Positions 33,223 through 41,776 of a DNA stretch of 64,000 nt are shown here, in pieces (positions within the stretch are counted from its first letter, which is position 1; every line of letters starts with the position of its first letter). The DNA is from Alkalimarinus coralli (GTDB lineage Bacteria; Pseudomonadota; Gammaproteobacteria; Pseudomonadales; Oleiphilaceae). The stretch covers positions 1,636,001-1,700,000 of the forward strand of contig NZ_CP096016.1 in assembly GCF_023650515.1 (NCBI RefSeq). Reading direction: 5' to 3'. A model generated the notes under the pieces. That model did no database searches. It was not told the DNA's origin and worked only from the letters and a program-made list of their open reading frames with translations. The translations under genes were made by a program, and so were the position numbers.

Positions 33223-34416
33223 TTATAAGGTCAAAACTTCAGCCGAAACGGCTAGAGTTTTGAGTTCTTTTTCTATTTCTTGTTTATAAATCGCGTTCAT
33301 AACAATCACTGTATCTGGTTGATACTCTGTAAGTGCGTTGGGCATGACAATTTTATGGCCGGTTCCAGCCATAAAGTAACCGTCTTTATATGGATTAATA
33401 TCTACCACCAATTCAATTTCATCGGTAACACCCAACGTCGTTAAGAACGACACGGCCTTTGAACCTGAACCCCACAATACCAATTTTTTGTTTTGCTTAT
33501 GGTGCGAAGCCAACACCGATTTCCAGTAGTCGAGTTTCTCTTCCAATAAAGCAGGAAATTGAGTAATCATCTGCTTAAGCGAGGCGATTTCATCTTCCGT
33601 CTGGAAACCTGCACAACAGTTTTCTCCAATGTCATTCAGCGTGGGCTTTGCTTCAATGGCCAGGTACTGATCATCATATTCGGTGGTGACATCGAGCACA
33701 TCGAACCCGCACAACGTAAATAACGTTGCCAGTGATGCCTTGGTAAAGTATGAGCAGTGCTCATAGTAGATGTCCTCAAAGGCGCAACTTTCTATAATCC
33801 GCTCTGCATTAGGGATTTGAAAAAACACGGTCGTATCAACGCGATCAGCAATAGACCGCCTTACGGTTTTAACAAATTTGGCTGTCTCAGATATATGTTC
33901 GAGGGTCATTTTGCAGCAGAGAAAGTCACCGTGATAATTGGTGTATTTCTCGGAGTAGAAGTCTTTTATAAATGTAATCTGATTTTTGCTGGCAGGGTCT
34001 ATCCGCTCTTCAGAAAAGCCAGGGTCAAAGCCAACCCCGGTATTGTTTCCCAACTCACATAACAGGATTAGAAACTCCCCTTTACCGCAACCGATTTCAA
34101 TGACTCGCTTATTTTTCAACTGGTGCTTTTCTATTAATCGTTCAGCCAACATCTTATGAAACTGGTTGAACGTCTCAGAAAAACCCTGCGTCTCTTCATA
34201 ACGCCCGGAGTATTCTGTTAGCTTTGGATCAAATGATGTATTGGAAATAAAACCACACTGATTGCAATGGCCCAAGGTAATATGCCCTTTGGGATACGAT
34301 ACCGCTTCTTCCTTTGATTTTAGTAGTATGCAGCTATTTGTGGGTACTTCGTATGCTTCATGAAATACGTTCATGGTGCCTGTTTCGCAGTTAGGGCATG
34401 AATGATAAGTATTCAT
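33223..34416 (-). CDS. Zinc-ribbon class I SAM methyltransferase, probable sugar C-methyltransferase type (copy 2)
   Basis: A 397-residue paralogue of the following gene. It shares the N-terminal Cys pairs (CPNCETG, CNQCGFISN), VIEIGCGKGEFLILLCELGNNTGVGFDPGF, CCKMTLEHI and the C-terminal LVLWGSGSKAVSFLTTLG plus DINPYKDGYFMAGTGHK. Tandem duplication followed by divergence is the simplest origin. One copy may have changed specificity, or each may methylate a different sugar. Located between the third methyltransferase and copy 1 in the same operon. Confidence 0.87.
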   Translation of the reverse strand: MNTYHSCPNCETGTMNVFHEAYEVPTNSCILLKSKEEAVSYPKGHITLGHCNQCGFISNTSFDPKLTEYSGRYEETQGFSETFNQFHKMLAERLIEKHQLKNKRVIEIGCGKGEFLILLCELGNNTGVGFDPGFSEERIDPASKNQITFIKDFYSEKYTNYHGDFLCCKMTLEHISETAKFVKTVRRSIADRVDTTVFFQIPNAERIIESCAFEDIYYEHCSYFTKASLATLFTLCGFDVLDVTTEYDDQYLAIEAKPTLNDIGENCCAGFQTEDEIASLKQMITQFPALLEEKLDYWKSVLASHHKQNKKLVLWGSGSKAVSFLTTLGVTDEIELVVDINPYKDGYFMAGTGHKIVMPNALTEYQPDTVIVMNAIYKQEIEKELKTLAVSAEVLTL

Positions 34417-34454
34417 AATGAACCTGCTCGTTCGGTTAATTTACAACTGAGTGA

Positions 34455-35681
34455 CTAAATGATTTTTGGTTCGGGGATTGGCACGATAAACTTGCCCCCC
34501 TTCTCTGTGTACTCTCTCTGTTGACTCAGTATTTCGTCTGTAAAGTTCCAAGGTAAAATAAGCGTGTAGTCAGGCATTTTTTCCAGCAAGGCCTCTGGCG
34601 CATAAATAGGAATGTGCTGTCCTGGCATATATAAGCCTTGCTTATGGGTATTTTTGTCAACCACGAAGTCGATCAAATCTGTGCCGATCTTGGCTGTATT
34701 GATCAACGTGCTCCCCTTTGCTGCTGCTCCGTATGCGGCGATACTGCTTCCCCCGGACTTAAGTTTATGCAGTAATGCATTGAGAGACTCAACGACATGG
34801 TTAACCCTTTTGGAAAAATCCTGGTAATACCCTATTTGGTCAACTCCTGAACGATGCTCTAGCTCCAGCAGTTCAGTCACCGAAGACTCAACCTCTTTTT
34901 GCTTGCCTACAAACAGCCTCAACGAACCGCCATGAATAGATAAGCGAACCACTCTGTTCAAGGATAAGTGATGTTGTGAGAAAAGGTGGTTTAATGCCGT
35001 CACCGAAAAGTAGCAGAGGTGTTCGTGATACATTGTGTCGAACTCGCAGTGGTCAACAAGATCTTTTACATAAGGCGCTTCTATAACAGCCACACCATTG
35101 TCTTTTAATAACTGCGCAATACCGGCGACAAAGTTGTTTAGATCAGCGACATGCGCCAGCACATTATTAGCGTGGATCACATCGGCCTTTTTCCCTTCTG
35201 CGACCAACCTCGTAGACAGTGCCTTAGAAAAGAAATCATTCAGGGTTTCAACACCTATTTTTTCAGCTTCTCTAGCCGGACCTTCTGCTGGGTCGATTCC
35301 CAGCACCTGAATACCATGGTTTACATAGTTCTTAAGTAGATAACCATCATTGCTGGCAAGTTCTACTGCCAGGCTCTCCGAGCCCAACCCCCTTTCCGCA
35401 ATAATCGCTTCAACATTTTCTTTGGAGTGTTTGAGGAGGTGCTCTGAGAAAGACGAATAGTATGGATAGTCTTCACAGAAAAGAACCGATGGTGGAACCG
35501 TTTCCATTATCTGTAGCAAGCTACAGTTTGGACAGAAGCCCACTTCAAGAGGAAAAACCGGATCTTTCTCTGACAATTGGCTTGGTTTAACCAGCCTGTC
35601 AGCAAGAGGCGTGTGGCCAAGGTCAAGTACCGGCTTTATGTCGGAACCCCCGCATATTCTGCATTCGGTGATTCTGCTCAT
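34455..35681 (-). CDS. Nucleotide-sugar C-methyltransferase (TylCIII/TcaB9-like)
   Basis: A 408-residue protein of the classic sugar C-methyltransferase family: zinc site CRICGGSDIKPVLDLGHTPLADRL and CPNCSLLQ, SAM site VELASNDGYLLKNYVNHGIQVLGIDPA (about 115-140), the catalytic-region FDTMYHEHLCYFSVTAL, and a C-terminal IAAYGAAAKGSTLIN. Members add a methyl group at C3 of NDP-4-keto-deoxyhexoses. It is more distant from the other two methyltransferases. Together with the cytidylyltransferase it points to a CDP-linked, C-methyl-branched sugar, which is inferred from context. Confidence 0.92.
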   Translation of the reverse strand: MSRITECRICGGSDIKPVLDLGHTPLADRLVKPSQLSEKDPVFPLEVGFCPNCSLLQIMETVPPSVLFCEDYPYYSSFSEHLLKHSKENVEAIIAERGLGSESLAVELASNDGYLLKNYVNHGIQVLGIDPAEGPAREAEKIGVETLNDFFSKALSTRLVAEGKKADVIHANNVLAHVADLNNFVAGIAQLLKDNGVAVIEAPYVKDLVDHCEFDTMYHEHLCYFSVTALNHLFSQHHLSLNRVVRLSIHGGSLRLFVGKQKEVESSVTELLELEHRSGVDQIGYYQDFSKRVNHVVESLNALLHKLKSGGSSIAAYGAAAKGSTLINTAKIGTDLIDFVVDKNTHKQGLYMPGQHIPIYAPEALLEKMPDYTLILPWNFTDEILSQQREYTEKGGKFIVPIPEPKII

Positions 35682-35734
35682 TTTCTATTTCCTCTTTTTT
35701 TAGTCTCTCAATCGTAACAAGCCCATTTTGAGTT

Positions 35735-36790
35735 TTAATTTGCTACTAACCTGCTATGTTCAGGCAACACCCAACGCAAGTTATTATCAAGCAGGCCTTC
35801 TTCAATTAGCTGTTTTACATGCGCAATTCGCTTAAACTTAAATCCTTCGAATTCGTCTAGCGTTAACCCTACTTCTCGATAAGCCTCATAGAGTTGAACC
35901 ACACCGCGCAGTGCTGTCCATTGAGGTTTAAAACCATGGAGCGTGGTAGCAATTGAGTCACAATCAACTCGGTAGCAGCGTTTGTCTGGGCCTGCATCAT
36001 CCGCAAAGTCAATTTCACAATCAGGAACAACTGATTTAACCAACTCAGCCAGCTCTCTCATTCTGTAATTCTCGGTGGTTAACCCGACGTTAAACGCTCT
36101 ATTGTGGACGGATTCAATGGGCGCGGTTAACGCAGCAATATAGGCTCTAGCAATATCTTCAACATGAACCAGTGGTCGCCATGGCGTACCATCACTTTTA
36201 AGATGTACTCGACCGGTAGTAAACGCCCATGCCGTCAAGTTATTTAATACCAGGTCAAACCTGAGCCGGGGCGATACCCCATAAGCCGTTGAGGCTCTGA
36301 GAAAGGTGGGTGAAAATTTGTCACTTGCCATCGGTGCAAGCGCTAGCTCTACTGCAACTTTTGATTCACCATAAGGTGTAACAGGGTTAAATGCCGCAGC
36401 CTCATTAAGAAAGTTGTCACCTGATGCGCCATAGTTACTACATGAAGAAGCGAAAATGAATCGCTGTACACCCGCTTGTTTTGCAAGCGCCGCCAGGTTA
36501 ATTGATGCTTTTTCATTGATATCTTGCGTGAGTGATGGTTGGTAATCCCCTAATGGATCATTTGATAACCCGGCCAAGTGAACAATTGAGTCGATTCCAT
36601 CAAGGTCAGATAACTCAACATCTCGTATGTCTTTTTCAATTTGATCAACAGGCGTCAGGTCGCCTATAAATGTACAACGCCGGTATAGGTCAGAGTCCAA
36701 ACCGACCACGTCAAAACCGTGGTTTATAAGCATGGGGACGAGTACCGAACCAATATATCCATTATTTCCGGTGACTAAGACTCTCATCAT
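35735..36790 (-). CDS. NAD-dependent epimerase/dehydratase (extended SDR)
   Basis: A 351-residue extended SDR with the nucleotide-binding VLVTGNNGYIGSVLVPML at the N-terminus, HLAGLSNDPLGDY, FASSCSNYG (active-site Ser region) and YGESK (YxxxK), then RASTAYGVSPRLRFDLVLNNL and PLVHVEDIARAY. Directly adjacent to rfbF, so it probably acts on the CDP-sugar or a later intermediate as epimerase, reductase or dehydratase. It does not look like the CDP-glucose 4,6-dehydratase RfbG, so its step in the pathway is open. Confidence 0.88.
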   Translation of the reverse strand: MMRVLVTGNNGYIGSVLVPMLINHGFDVVGLDSDLYRRCTFIGDLTPVDQIEKDIRDVELSDLDGIDSIVHLAGLSNDPLGDYQPSLTQDINEKASINLAALAKQAGVQRFIFASSCSNYGASGDNFLNEAAAFNPVTPYGESKVAVELALAPMASDKFSPTFLRASTAYGVSPRLRFDLVLNNLTAWAFTTGRVHLKSDGTPWRPLVHVEDIARAYIAALTAPIESVHNRAFNVGLTTENYRMRELAELVKSVVPDCEIDFADDAGPDKRCYRVDCDSIATTLHGFKPQWTALRGVVQLYEAYREVGLTLDEFEGFKFKRIAHVKQLIEEGLLDNNLRWVLPEHSRLVAN

Positions 36791-37561
36791 TTAGCTCCAG
36801 GATTTCCAAGGTGGGTTAGGTTGAGACCAGAGGCTTTCGAGCGACTTTTTGTCTCTTACGGTATCCATGCACTGCCAGAAACCATGATGTTTATAGGCCA
36901 TAAGCTGTCCATCACTGGCCAGCCCCTCTAAAGGTTCTAGCTCCCATTGAGTTGCATCGCCTTCAACATAGTCAAATACTTCGGGCTCCAGTACAAAGAA
37001 GGCGCCATTAATCCACCCTTCTGCCGTTTGGGGTTTCTCCTGAAACTGACAAACTTGGTCGCCTTTAAAGCTTAGGTGGCCGAATCTTGCGGGTGGGCGC
37101 ACCGCCGTTAATGTTGCGAACTTACCGTGCGATTTATGAAACTTCAGCAATTCGTCAAGGTCGATATCTGAAACGCCATCACCCCATGTGAGCATAAACG
37201 TTTCGTTACCCACCCACTCTTTCAGGCGCTTGATTCTGCCACCGGTTGCCGTCCCTTGCCCGGTATCAACAAGATCTACAATCCAGTCAGGTGTATCAGG
37301 CGAGTGGAGTTCGACATCTCCTGTTGCCATTCTGACAGTCATGTTTGAGTTCAAAGGACAATAGTCTGTCATCCAGCGCTTGATATATTCACCGCGATAA
37401 CCCAGCGCTATAACAAACTCTTTAAAGTTGTACTGGTAGTAATGCTTCATGATGTGCCAAAGGATTGGCTGGGAACCAATGGTAACCATTGGCTTTGGTT
37501 TGAGTTCGGTTTCTTCGCCTAAGCGAGTCCCCAAACCACCTGCAAGTATCGCAACTTTCAT
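36791..37561 (-). CDS. rfbF: Glucose-1-phosphate cytidylyltransferase
   Basis: A 256-residue nucleotidyltransferase with the RfbF pattern: KVAILAGGLGTRLGEETELKPKPMVTIG (pyrophosphorylase loop), PILWHIMKHYYQYNFKEFVIALGYRGEYIKRW, MLTWGDGVSDID (metal-binding Asp) and WINGAFFVLEPEVFDY. It makes CDP-glucose from CTP and glucose-1-phosphate, the entry to CDP-dideoxy- and branched sugars. It heads the nine-gene minus-strand operon. The next enzyme, CDP-glucose 4,6-dehydratase, is not found in the window. Confidence 0.95.
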   Translation of the reverse strand: MKVAILAGGLGTRLGEETELKPKPMVTIGSQPILWHIMKHYYQYNFKEFVIALGYRGEYIKRWMTDYCPLNSNMTVRMATGDVELHSPDTPDWIVDLVDTGQGTATGGRIKRLKEWVGNETFMLTWGDGVSDIDLDELLKFHKSHGKFATLTAVRPPARFGHLSFKGDQVCQFQEKPQTAEGWINGAFFVLEPEVFDYVEGDATQWELEPLEGLASDGQLMAYKHHGFWQCMDTVRDKKSLESLWSQPNPPWKSWS

Positions 37562-38034
37562 CTTGTTATCTCCAGCTGATTCTCAAACAACGACAAATGA
37601 CGTAACCGTTTGAGCGCGACCATGCCTACCGTATGTTGTGCTATGGCTAGGCGTAATACTGCGATTCAAAAACAAGGAGTTTACAAGGCGACCAATTTGT
37701 AGCGGTTATTCCATTAACTCAATCAATTATTTTATATCTGAAAAATAACGCGTTCAGTTTTTAGTTTCCTTAAGCTAAAAAGTAGAGTTTAAACGGATAT
37801 ACCGCCAGTGATTGGAGTTGATGATTTTATAATTTTATTTTCTATAAAAAATGCTGTTAATAGCGAGCTTAAGTTTAGTTATTTAAATCAGCAAATTAGC
37901 GCTATTGAGATGAGTCGTTCCAAATGCTGGTCAATATTTGCGCAACGTTATGATTAGTCCTACCCTGAGTTACATAAAGTAATTTTTTGTAACGCTCTTA
38001 ATAACAACATCCATGAATAAGACAGGTACGGAAA
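37562..38034. promoter_or_regulatory. Divergent promoter region of the sugar-synthesis and export operons
   Basis: About 473 AT-rich bases between two divergent operons, with no gene. An inverted repeat GTTAC...GTAAC lies at about 37972-37993, about 40 bases before the Wza-like start. No CRP-type palindrome or copy of the 20-bp motif is seen. The region must carry both promoters. Confidence 0.45.
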
Positions 38035-38715
38035 ATGAACTCTCTAACCGCCAAACCAAATCGTACGCCTTCGCGCAGCCATGTAGTTAACAGGCTTTCC
38101 TTGTGTTTTAAAATCATCTTAGTCTCATTCATGACGATAGCGATTTCAGCCTGCGCATCAAATAAATCAATGAACAAGGCTAATAAGCAAGCGTCTGCAC
38201 CTGCCGCCAATGGAGCAATGCCTACACACAGCTCAACCTACCTGATCGGCCCGGAAGATGTCTTGAAAATATCGGTATGGAAGGAGCCTGAGCTAGACCG
38301 CGAAGTTGTTGTCAGACCCGATGGAGGCATCTCATTTCCGTTGGTTGGGGATGTACAGGTTAGAGACAAAACCATCAATGAAGTTAAAAAAATGGTCAGT
38401 AAGAAAATTAGCAAATACATACCTAAGGCTGAAGTGTCTGTCTCATTAGTCAGGGCCTCAAGCTACAAAATTTACGTGCTGGGTAAAGTCAACAAACCTG
38501 GCCAATATGTGTTGGGTAGCTACGTCGATGTACTTCAAGCACTTTCGATCGCTAATGGCCTAACACCGTACGCAGCATCTGACAATATTAAGATACTGAG
38601 ACGAATAGAAGGGGTTGAGAGGGCTTTTCCATTTGAGTATTCGTCTGCCAGTGCGGGCACCAAACTGGGCCAAAATATCATTTTAAAAAGTGGAGATGTC
38701 GTTTTAGTGCCATAG
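38035..38715 (+). CDS. Wza-like polysaccharide export lipoprotein (OPX family)
   Basis: A 226-residue lipoprotein: basic N-terminus, hydrophobic segment and lipobox AISAC (Cys about 41). The mature part has a polysaccharide export PES domain (YLIGPEDVLKISVWKEPELDREVVVRPDGGISFPLVGDV, about 68-107) and a SLBB-type domain (YKIYVLGKVNKPGQYVLGSYVDVLQAL, about 144-170), ending at VVLVP. It is short, lacking Wza's C-terminal membrane helix, as in the PEP-CTERM-associated EPS export subfamily. It would form the outer-membrane/periplasmic end of the export channel. First gene of the export operon. Confidence 0.92.
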   Translation: MNSLTAKPNRTPSRSHVVNRLSLCFKIILVSFMTIAISACASNKSMNKANKQASAPAANGAMPTHSSTYLIGPEDVLKISVWKEPELDREVVVRPDGGISFPLVGDVQVRDKTINEVKKMVSKKISKYIPKAEVSVSLVRASSYKIYVLGKVNKPGQYVLGSYVDVLQALSIANGLTPYAASDNIKILRRIEGVERAFPFEYSSASAGTKLGQNIILKSGDVVLVP

Positions 38716-38770
38716 GGTTTCCATAACAATAATTTGTCGAAGCGATAAGTTGCTAACGTGAGTGGTAAAA

Positions 38771-39985
38771 ATGAGGTGGAATATGGAGTTCCCGAGTAGC
38801 ATGCGACGAGTTACCAAAGTTGCGTTGTGGGCGTTGTTAGCGCTATCCGTCTCCTTAAGGGCGAATGCAGGCCTTAAAGAACTCACCCCACTCGCTCAGG
38901 TTGAAACAATATACGACGATAACATCAGATTAGATGATGACCCGGTAGAGGCGGTCGAGACGACCACATCATTAGGTGGAAAAGGTGTCTACAAAGATGA
39001 CATTTCTCTGTTAAGTGGAGATATCAGGTGGGATAACGTGAGCTACCAGAAGGGCGAAGGCCTCGATAGCCGTAATGACTATAAAGTTAAATTAAGAGGA
39101 CGACGCGATTACGAACGGCATCTCTGGCAGTTAGATGCAATTGGCATTCAGGACTCAACGGCGAAAGACATAACTATAGATGATGAGGCGGATATTCCCA
39201 GCGATGATGAAGATATTGGCAGTGATGTGGGGTTTATACGCGATGATGTTACCCGTAACCGTTACTACCTAATCCCTTCCTGGTCATATGATTTAACAGA
39301 AACAAGTGACGTTGGGATGAGATATAAATACTCTGACCTCCAGTATGAGAATAACAGCAACACCAATTTGGTCGATGCGTTTAGCCATAATTTAACAGGT
39401 TACTACTCATTCAAAACCAGCGAGGTAAATGAAGTTACACCAAGTATTGGGGTCAATCATTACGAATCGGAAGATGACGAGAATTATGACTTTTTAATCG
39501 GTTCAGTGGCAAATGAAAGGCTATATGGAGAGCGTTTCACCTCCTACGCTTCGGTCGGTGTATATTATGTTGATGGCGAGAAACGTGATATTTCAGAAAC
39601 AGATACCGGCCTGCTATACGAAGTATCCGGCGTGTATTCACTGGATTCATTAGCGGTAAATGCATCCGCTGAAAGAGTCCTTGCCCCCGGAGATTTTGGC
39701 AATATCGTTGCGAAAGATCGATATATCATTGGCTTAACGGGCGAAATCGACCCCAAGTGGGGTTACGAATTAAGCGCGCTGTATTACAGAAACAGATCCA
39801 TAGTAAAAGAAATTGCGAACAGCAATCGTCGCTATACAACTATAAGAACCTCGCTTTATTGGCATATAACAGAATCAATCGATCTCGATTTCGGTTACCG
39901 ATTTCGAAAAGAAAAAGAACTCACTGAAGCGGACAGTAATGCACTCTTTATTTCCGTGCGCTATATGAGTGATTTTAGAATGTAA
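38771..39985 (+). CDS. Outer-membrane beta-barrel protein of the EPS export operon
   Basis: From ATG 38771 about 404 residues, with a signal peptide ending near LRANA|GLKELTPLA; an in-frame GTG at 38762 and ATG at 38783 are alternative starts. The mature protein is made of alternating beta strands typical of a barrel (YLIPSWSYDLTETSDVGMRYKYSDLQYEN, YYSFKTSEVNEVTPSIGVNHYE), has many acidic loops, and ends in a strand with terminal aromatic-rich ISVRYMSDFRM. Similar proteins accompany EPS export genes in PEP-CTERM-type loci. It may be the outer-membrane pore that pairs with the short Wza-like lipoprotein. Confidence 0.8.
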   Translation: MRWNMEFPSSMRRVTKVALWALLALSVSLRANAGLKELTPLAQVETIYDDNIRLDDDPVEAVETTTSLGGKGVYKDDISLLSGDIRWDNVSYQKGEGLDSRNDYKVKLRGRRDYERHLWQLDAIGIQDSTAKDITIDDEADIPSDDEDIGSDVGFIRDDVTRNRYYLIPSWSYDLTETSDVGMRYKYSDLQYENNSNTNLVDAFSHNLTGYYSFKTSEVNEVTPSIGVNHYESEDDENYDFLIGSVANERLYGERFTSYASVGVYYVDGEKRDISETDTGLLYEVSGVYSLDSLAVNASAERVLAPGDFGNIVAKDRYIIGLTGEIDPKWGYELSALYYRNRSIVKEIANSNRRYTTIRTSLYWHITESIDLDFGYRFRKEKELTEADSNALFISVRYMSDFRM

Positions 39986-40006
39986 TTTGCTAATTGAGGT
40001 GTCATT

Positions 40007-41764
40007 GTGGAATCCAATGGAATACAAGGTTCGTTCAACCTGGAAGAATACCTTAATGCGTTTAAACGAAGAAAGTGGATTTTAATCAACACAAGCGCTG
40101 TTATATTTGCACTTGCGCTCATCGTAAGCAGTTTTATCCCTCCTGTTTACCGGTCTGAAGCTTCAATATTGGTAGAACAGCCTGATGTGCCAGCAGATCT
40201 ACTTGAAAGCACGGTTACAGGATATGTTATTGACCGGATTGAAGTGTTTAAAAAACGTTTGTTAACCCAAGAAAACCTATGGGAACTGGCTAAGAAGCTC
40301 TCCATTGTAGAAGACGACGCCAGCACAATTGATCGGGCGGTCACCTTTAACATTAAAGAGTCGATATCCATCGATGTGGTTGATATACAGTCGACCACAT
40401 CAAAAACAAACCGTCCACGCGTCACCACCATCGCAATTACGGTCGGATTTGCCGCAGAAACACCAGAATTATCCCAGCTTGGGGCAAACAAAGTTACGGA
40501 GCTTATTTTAGAAACCCATAGTAAAGAGCGACGAGTCGAAGCGGAAAAGGTCACACGCTTTCTTCAGGATCAACTTGAAAAACATGCCGCGCAGGTTACC
40601 GAGTTTGAAAATAAGCTAGCTGAGTTCAAACAGCAAAATATTACAGAGCTGCCCGACCGAGTAAGCATCAATCTCGCACTGTTTCAAAAAACAGACGCAC
40701 AAATTGATAGTGAAAGTGCAATTATGAGGGATCTTGAATTAAGAAGGTCAGCGTTAGTCGATCAGCTCGCCTCCATGCAAACCGCACTTCCTTCTGTTAC
40801 ATCAGACGGAAAAACCGTTCCACTTCTGCAACAACTTAACACCTTAAAGGCGGAAAAAAGGCAGGCAGAGTCCGTGTATGGGCCTGACCACCCAGATATC
40901 GTCAAGCTGGGTAACGAGATCGCAGCGCTTGAAAGCCAGGTAGGGAACCTGACTCAAATCGACAAACAGGCTGAGCAGCTGGCACAAATGAAGCGAGAAC
41001 TGGCTGAGTTGAGTGCTCGTTACTCCCCTCAACACCCGGACATAATAAGGCTTAAAGAAAAAATATCCGACTTTAAGTTAGTCAGAAGCGAAGGGAACTA
41101 CGATGAAGCGTTATCGGCATCCAATATTATGGACTCGCCTGACGTGGCCAGAATAAAGAGTGAATTAAAGGCCGCGATTACAAACTTGAGAGCCTCAAAA
41201 GCGCGTATGGCTGAGCTACAAAACGATTTGGCTGAATACCAAAAACGAATTTTTAACTCACCTGTCGTCGAGAAAGAGTACCTGTCACTCGAACGAGCAT
41301 ATAGAGAGAAATTAAAAACATACGAAGAAGTTAAAGCAAAACTCGTAAAAGCTGAAATTGCCGAGTCGGTTGAAAAGGATCAAAAAGGAGAACGCCTGAC
41401 CCTTTTAGAGTACGCACAGTTACCCCAAAGCCCTGATAAGTCGAACAAACTGGGGATCGTCCTTCTTGGTGGTTTCCTCGCGTTTGTTGGCGGTATTGGA
41501 GCCGCTTCTGGTGCAGAGCTAACCGATCATTCGATTCATGGTGCGCACGATGTTATCGCTATCATGGAAGCACCACCTCTGGTTAGCATTCCGGTGATCA
41601 ACGAAGACAAGTTCTCTACTGAACAAAAAAGTTCTCGCGCCCCCTACTTTATAGTGCTCTTTGTTTTACTGGTCGCTGGGTATATCTATGTTCAGGCAAC
41701 ATCCAGCGTAGAAGAGCCAGAGGTTCAAAAAGAAAGCGCTGTCATAAATAGTCAAAGCGAATAG
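40007..41764 (+). CDS. Wzz/GumC-like chain-length determinant and EPS co-polymerase
   Basis: A 585-residue inner-membrane protein starting at GTG 40007 (GAGGT upstream). It has a first membrane segment near 34-50, a Wzz domain, long periplasmic coiled coils (about 165-450) with two copies of a Y(G/S)PxHPDI motif, the FNSPVVEKEYLSLERAYREKLKTYEEVKAKL block, then membrane segments near 475-500 and 545-560. No kinase domain is attached; the kinase is the next gene. It sets chain length and couples polymerase to export. Resembles the GumC/EpsF-type subgroup of PEP-CTERM-associated loci. Confidence 0.9.
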   Translation: MESNGIQGSFNLEEYLNAFKRRKWILINTSAVIFALALIVSSFIPPVYRSEASILVEQPDVPADLLESTVTGYVIDRIEVFKKRLLTQENLWELAKKLSIVEDDASTIDRAVTFNIKESISIDVVDIQSTTSKTNRPRVTTIAITVGFAAETPELSQLGANKVTELILETHSKERRVEAEKVTRFLQDQLEKHAAQVTEFENKLAEFKQQNITELPDRVSINLALFQKTDAQIDSESAIMRDLELRRSALVDQLASMQTALPSVTSDGKTVPLLQQLNTLKAEKRQAESVYGPDHPDIVKLGNEIAALESQVGNLTQIDKQAEQLAQMKRELAELSARYSPQHPDIIRLKEKISDFKLVRSEGNYDEALSASNIMDSPDVARIKSELKAAITNLRASKARMAELQNDLAEYQKRIFNSPVVEKEYLSLERAYREKLKTYEEVKAKLVKAEIAESVEKDQKGERLTLLEYAQLPQSPDKSNKLGIVLLGGFLAFVGGIGAASGAELTDHSIHGAHDVIAIMEAPPLVSIPVINEDKFSTEQKSSRAPYFIVLFVLLVAGYIYVQATSSVEEPEVQKESAVINSQSE

Positions 41765-41776
41765 AAGGAATGAGTT

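Noticed and set aside
37928-37941. TGG-N9-GC resembling a sigma-54 promoter before the export operon
   Set aside because: The GG to GC distance is one base shorter than the sigma-54 consensus requires, and the rest of the -24 element is missing.
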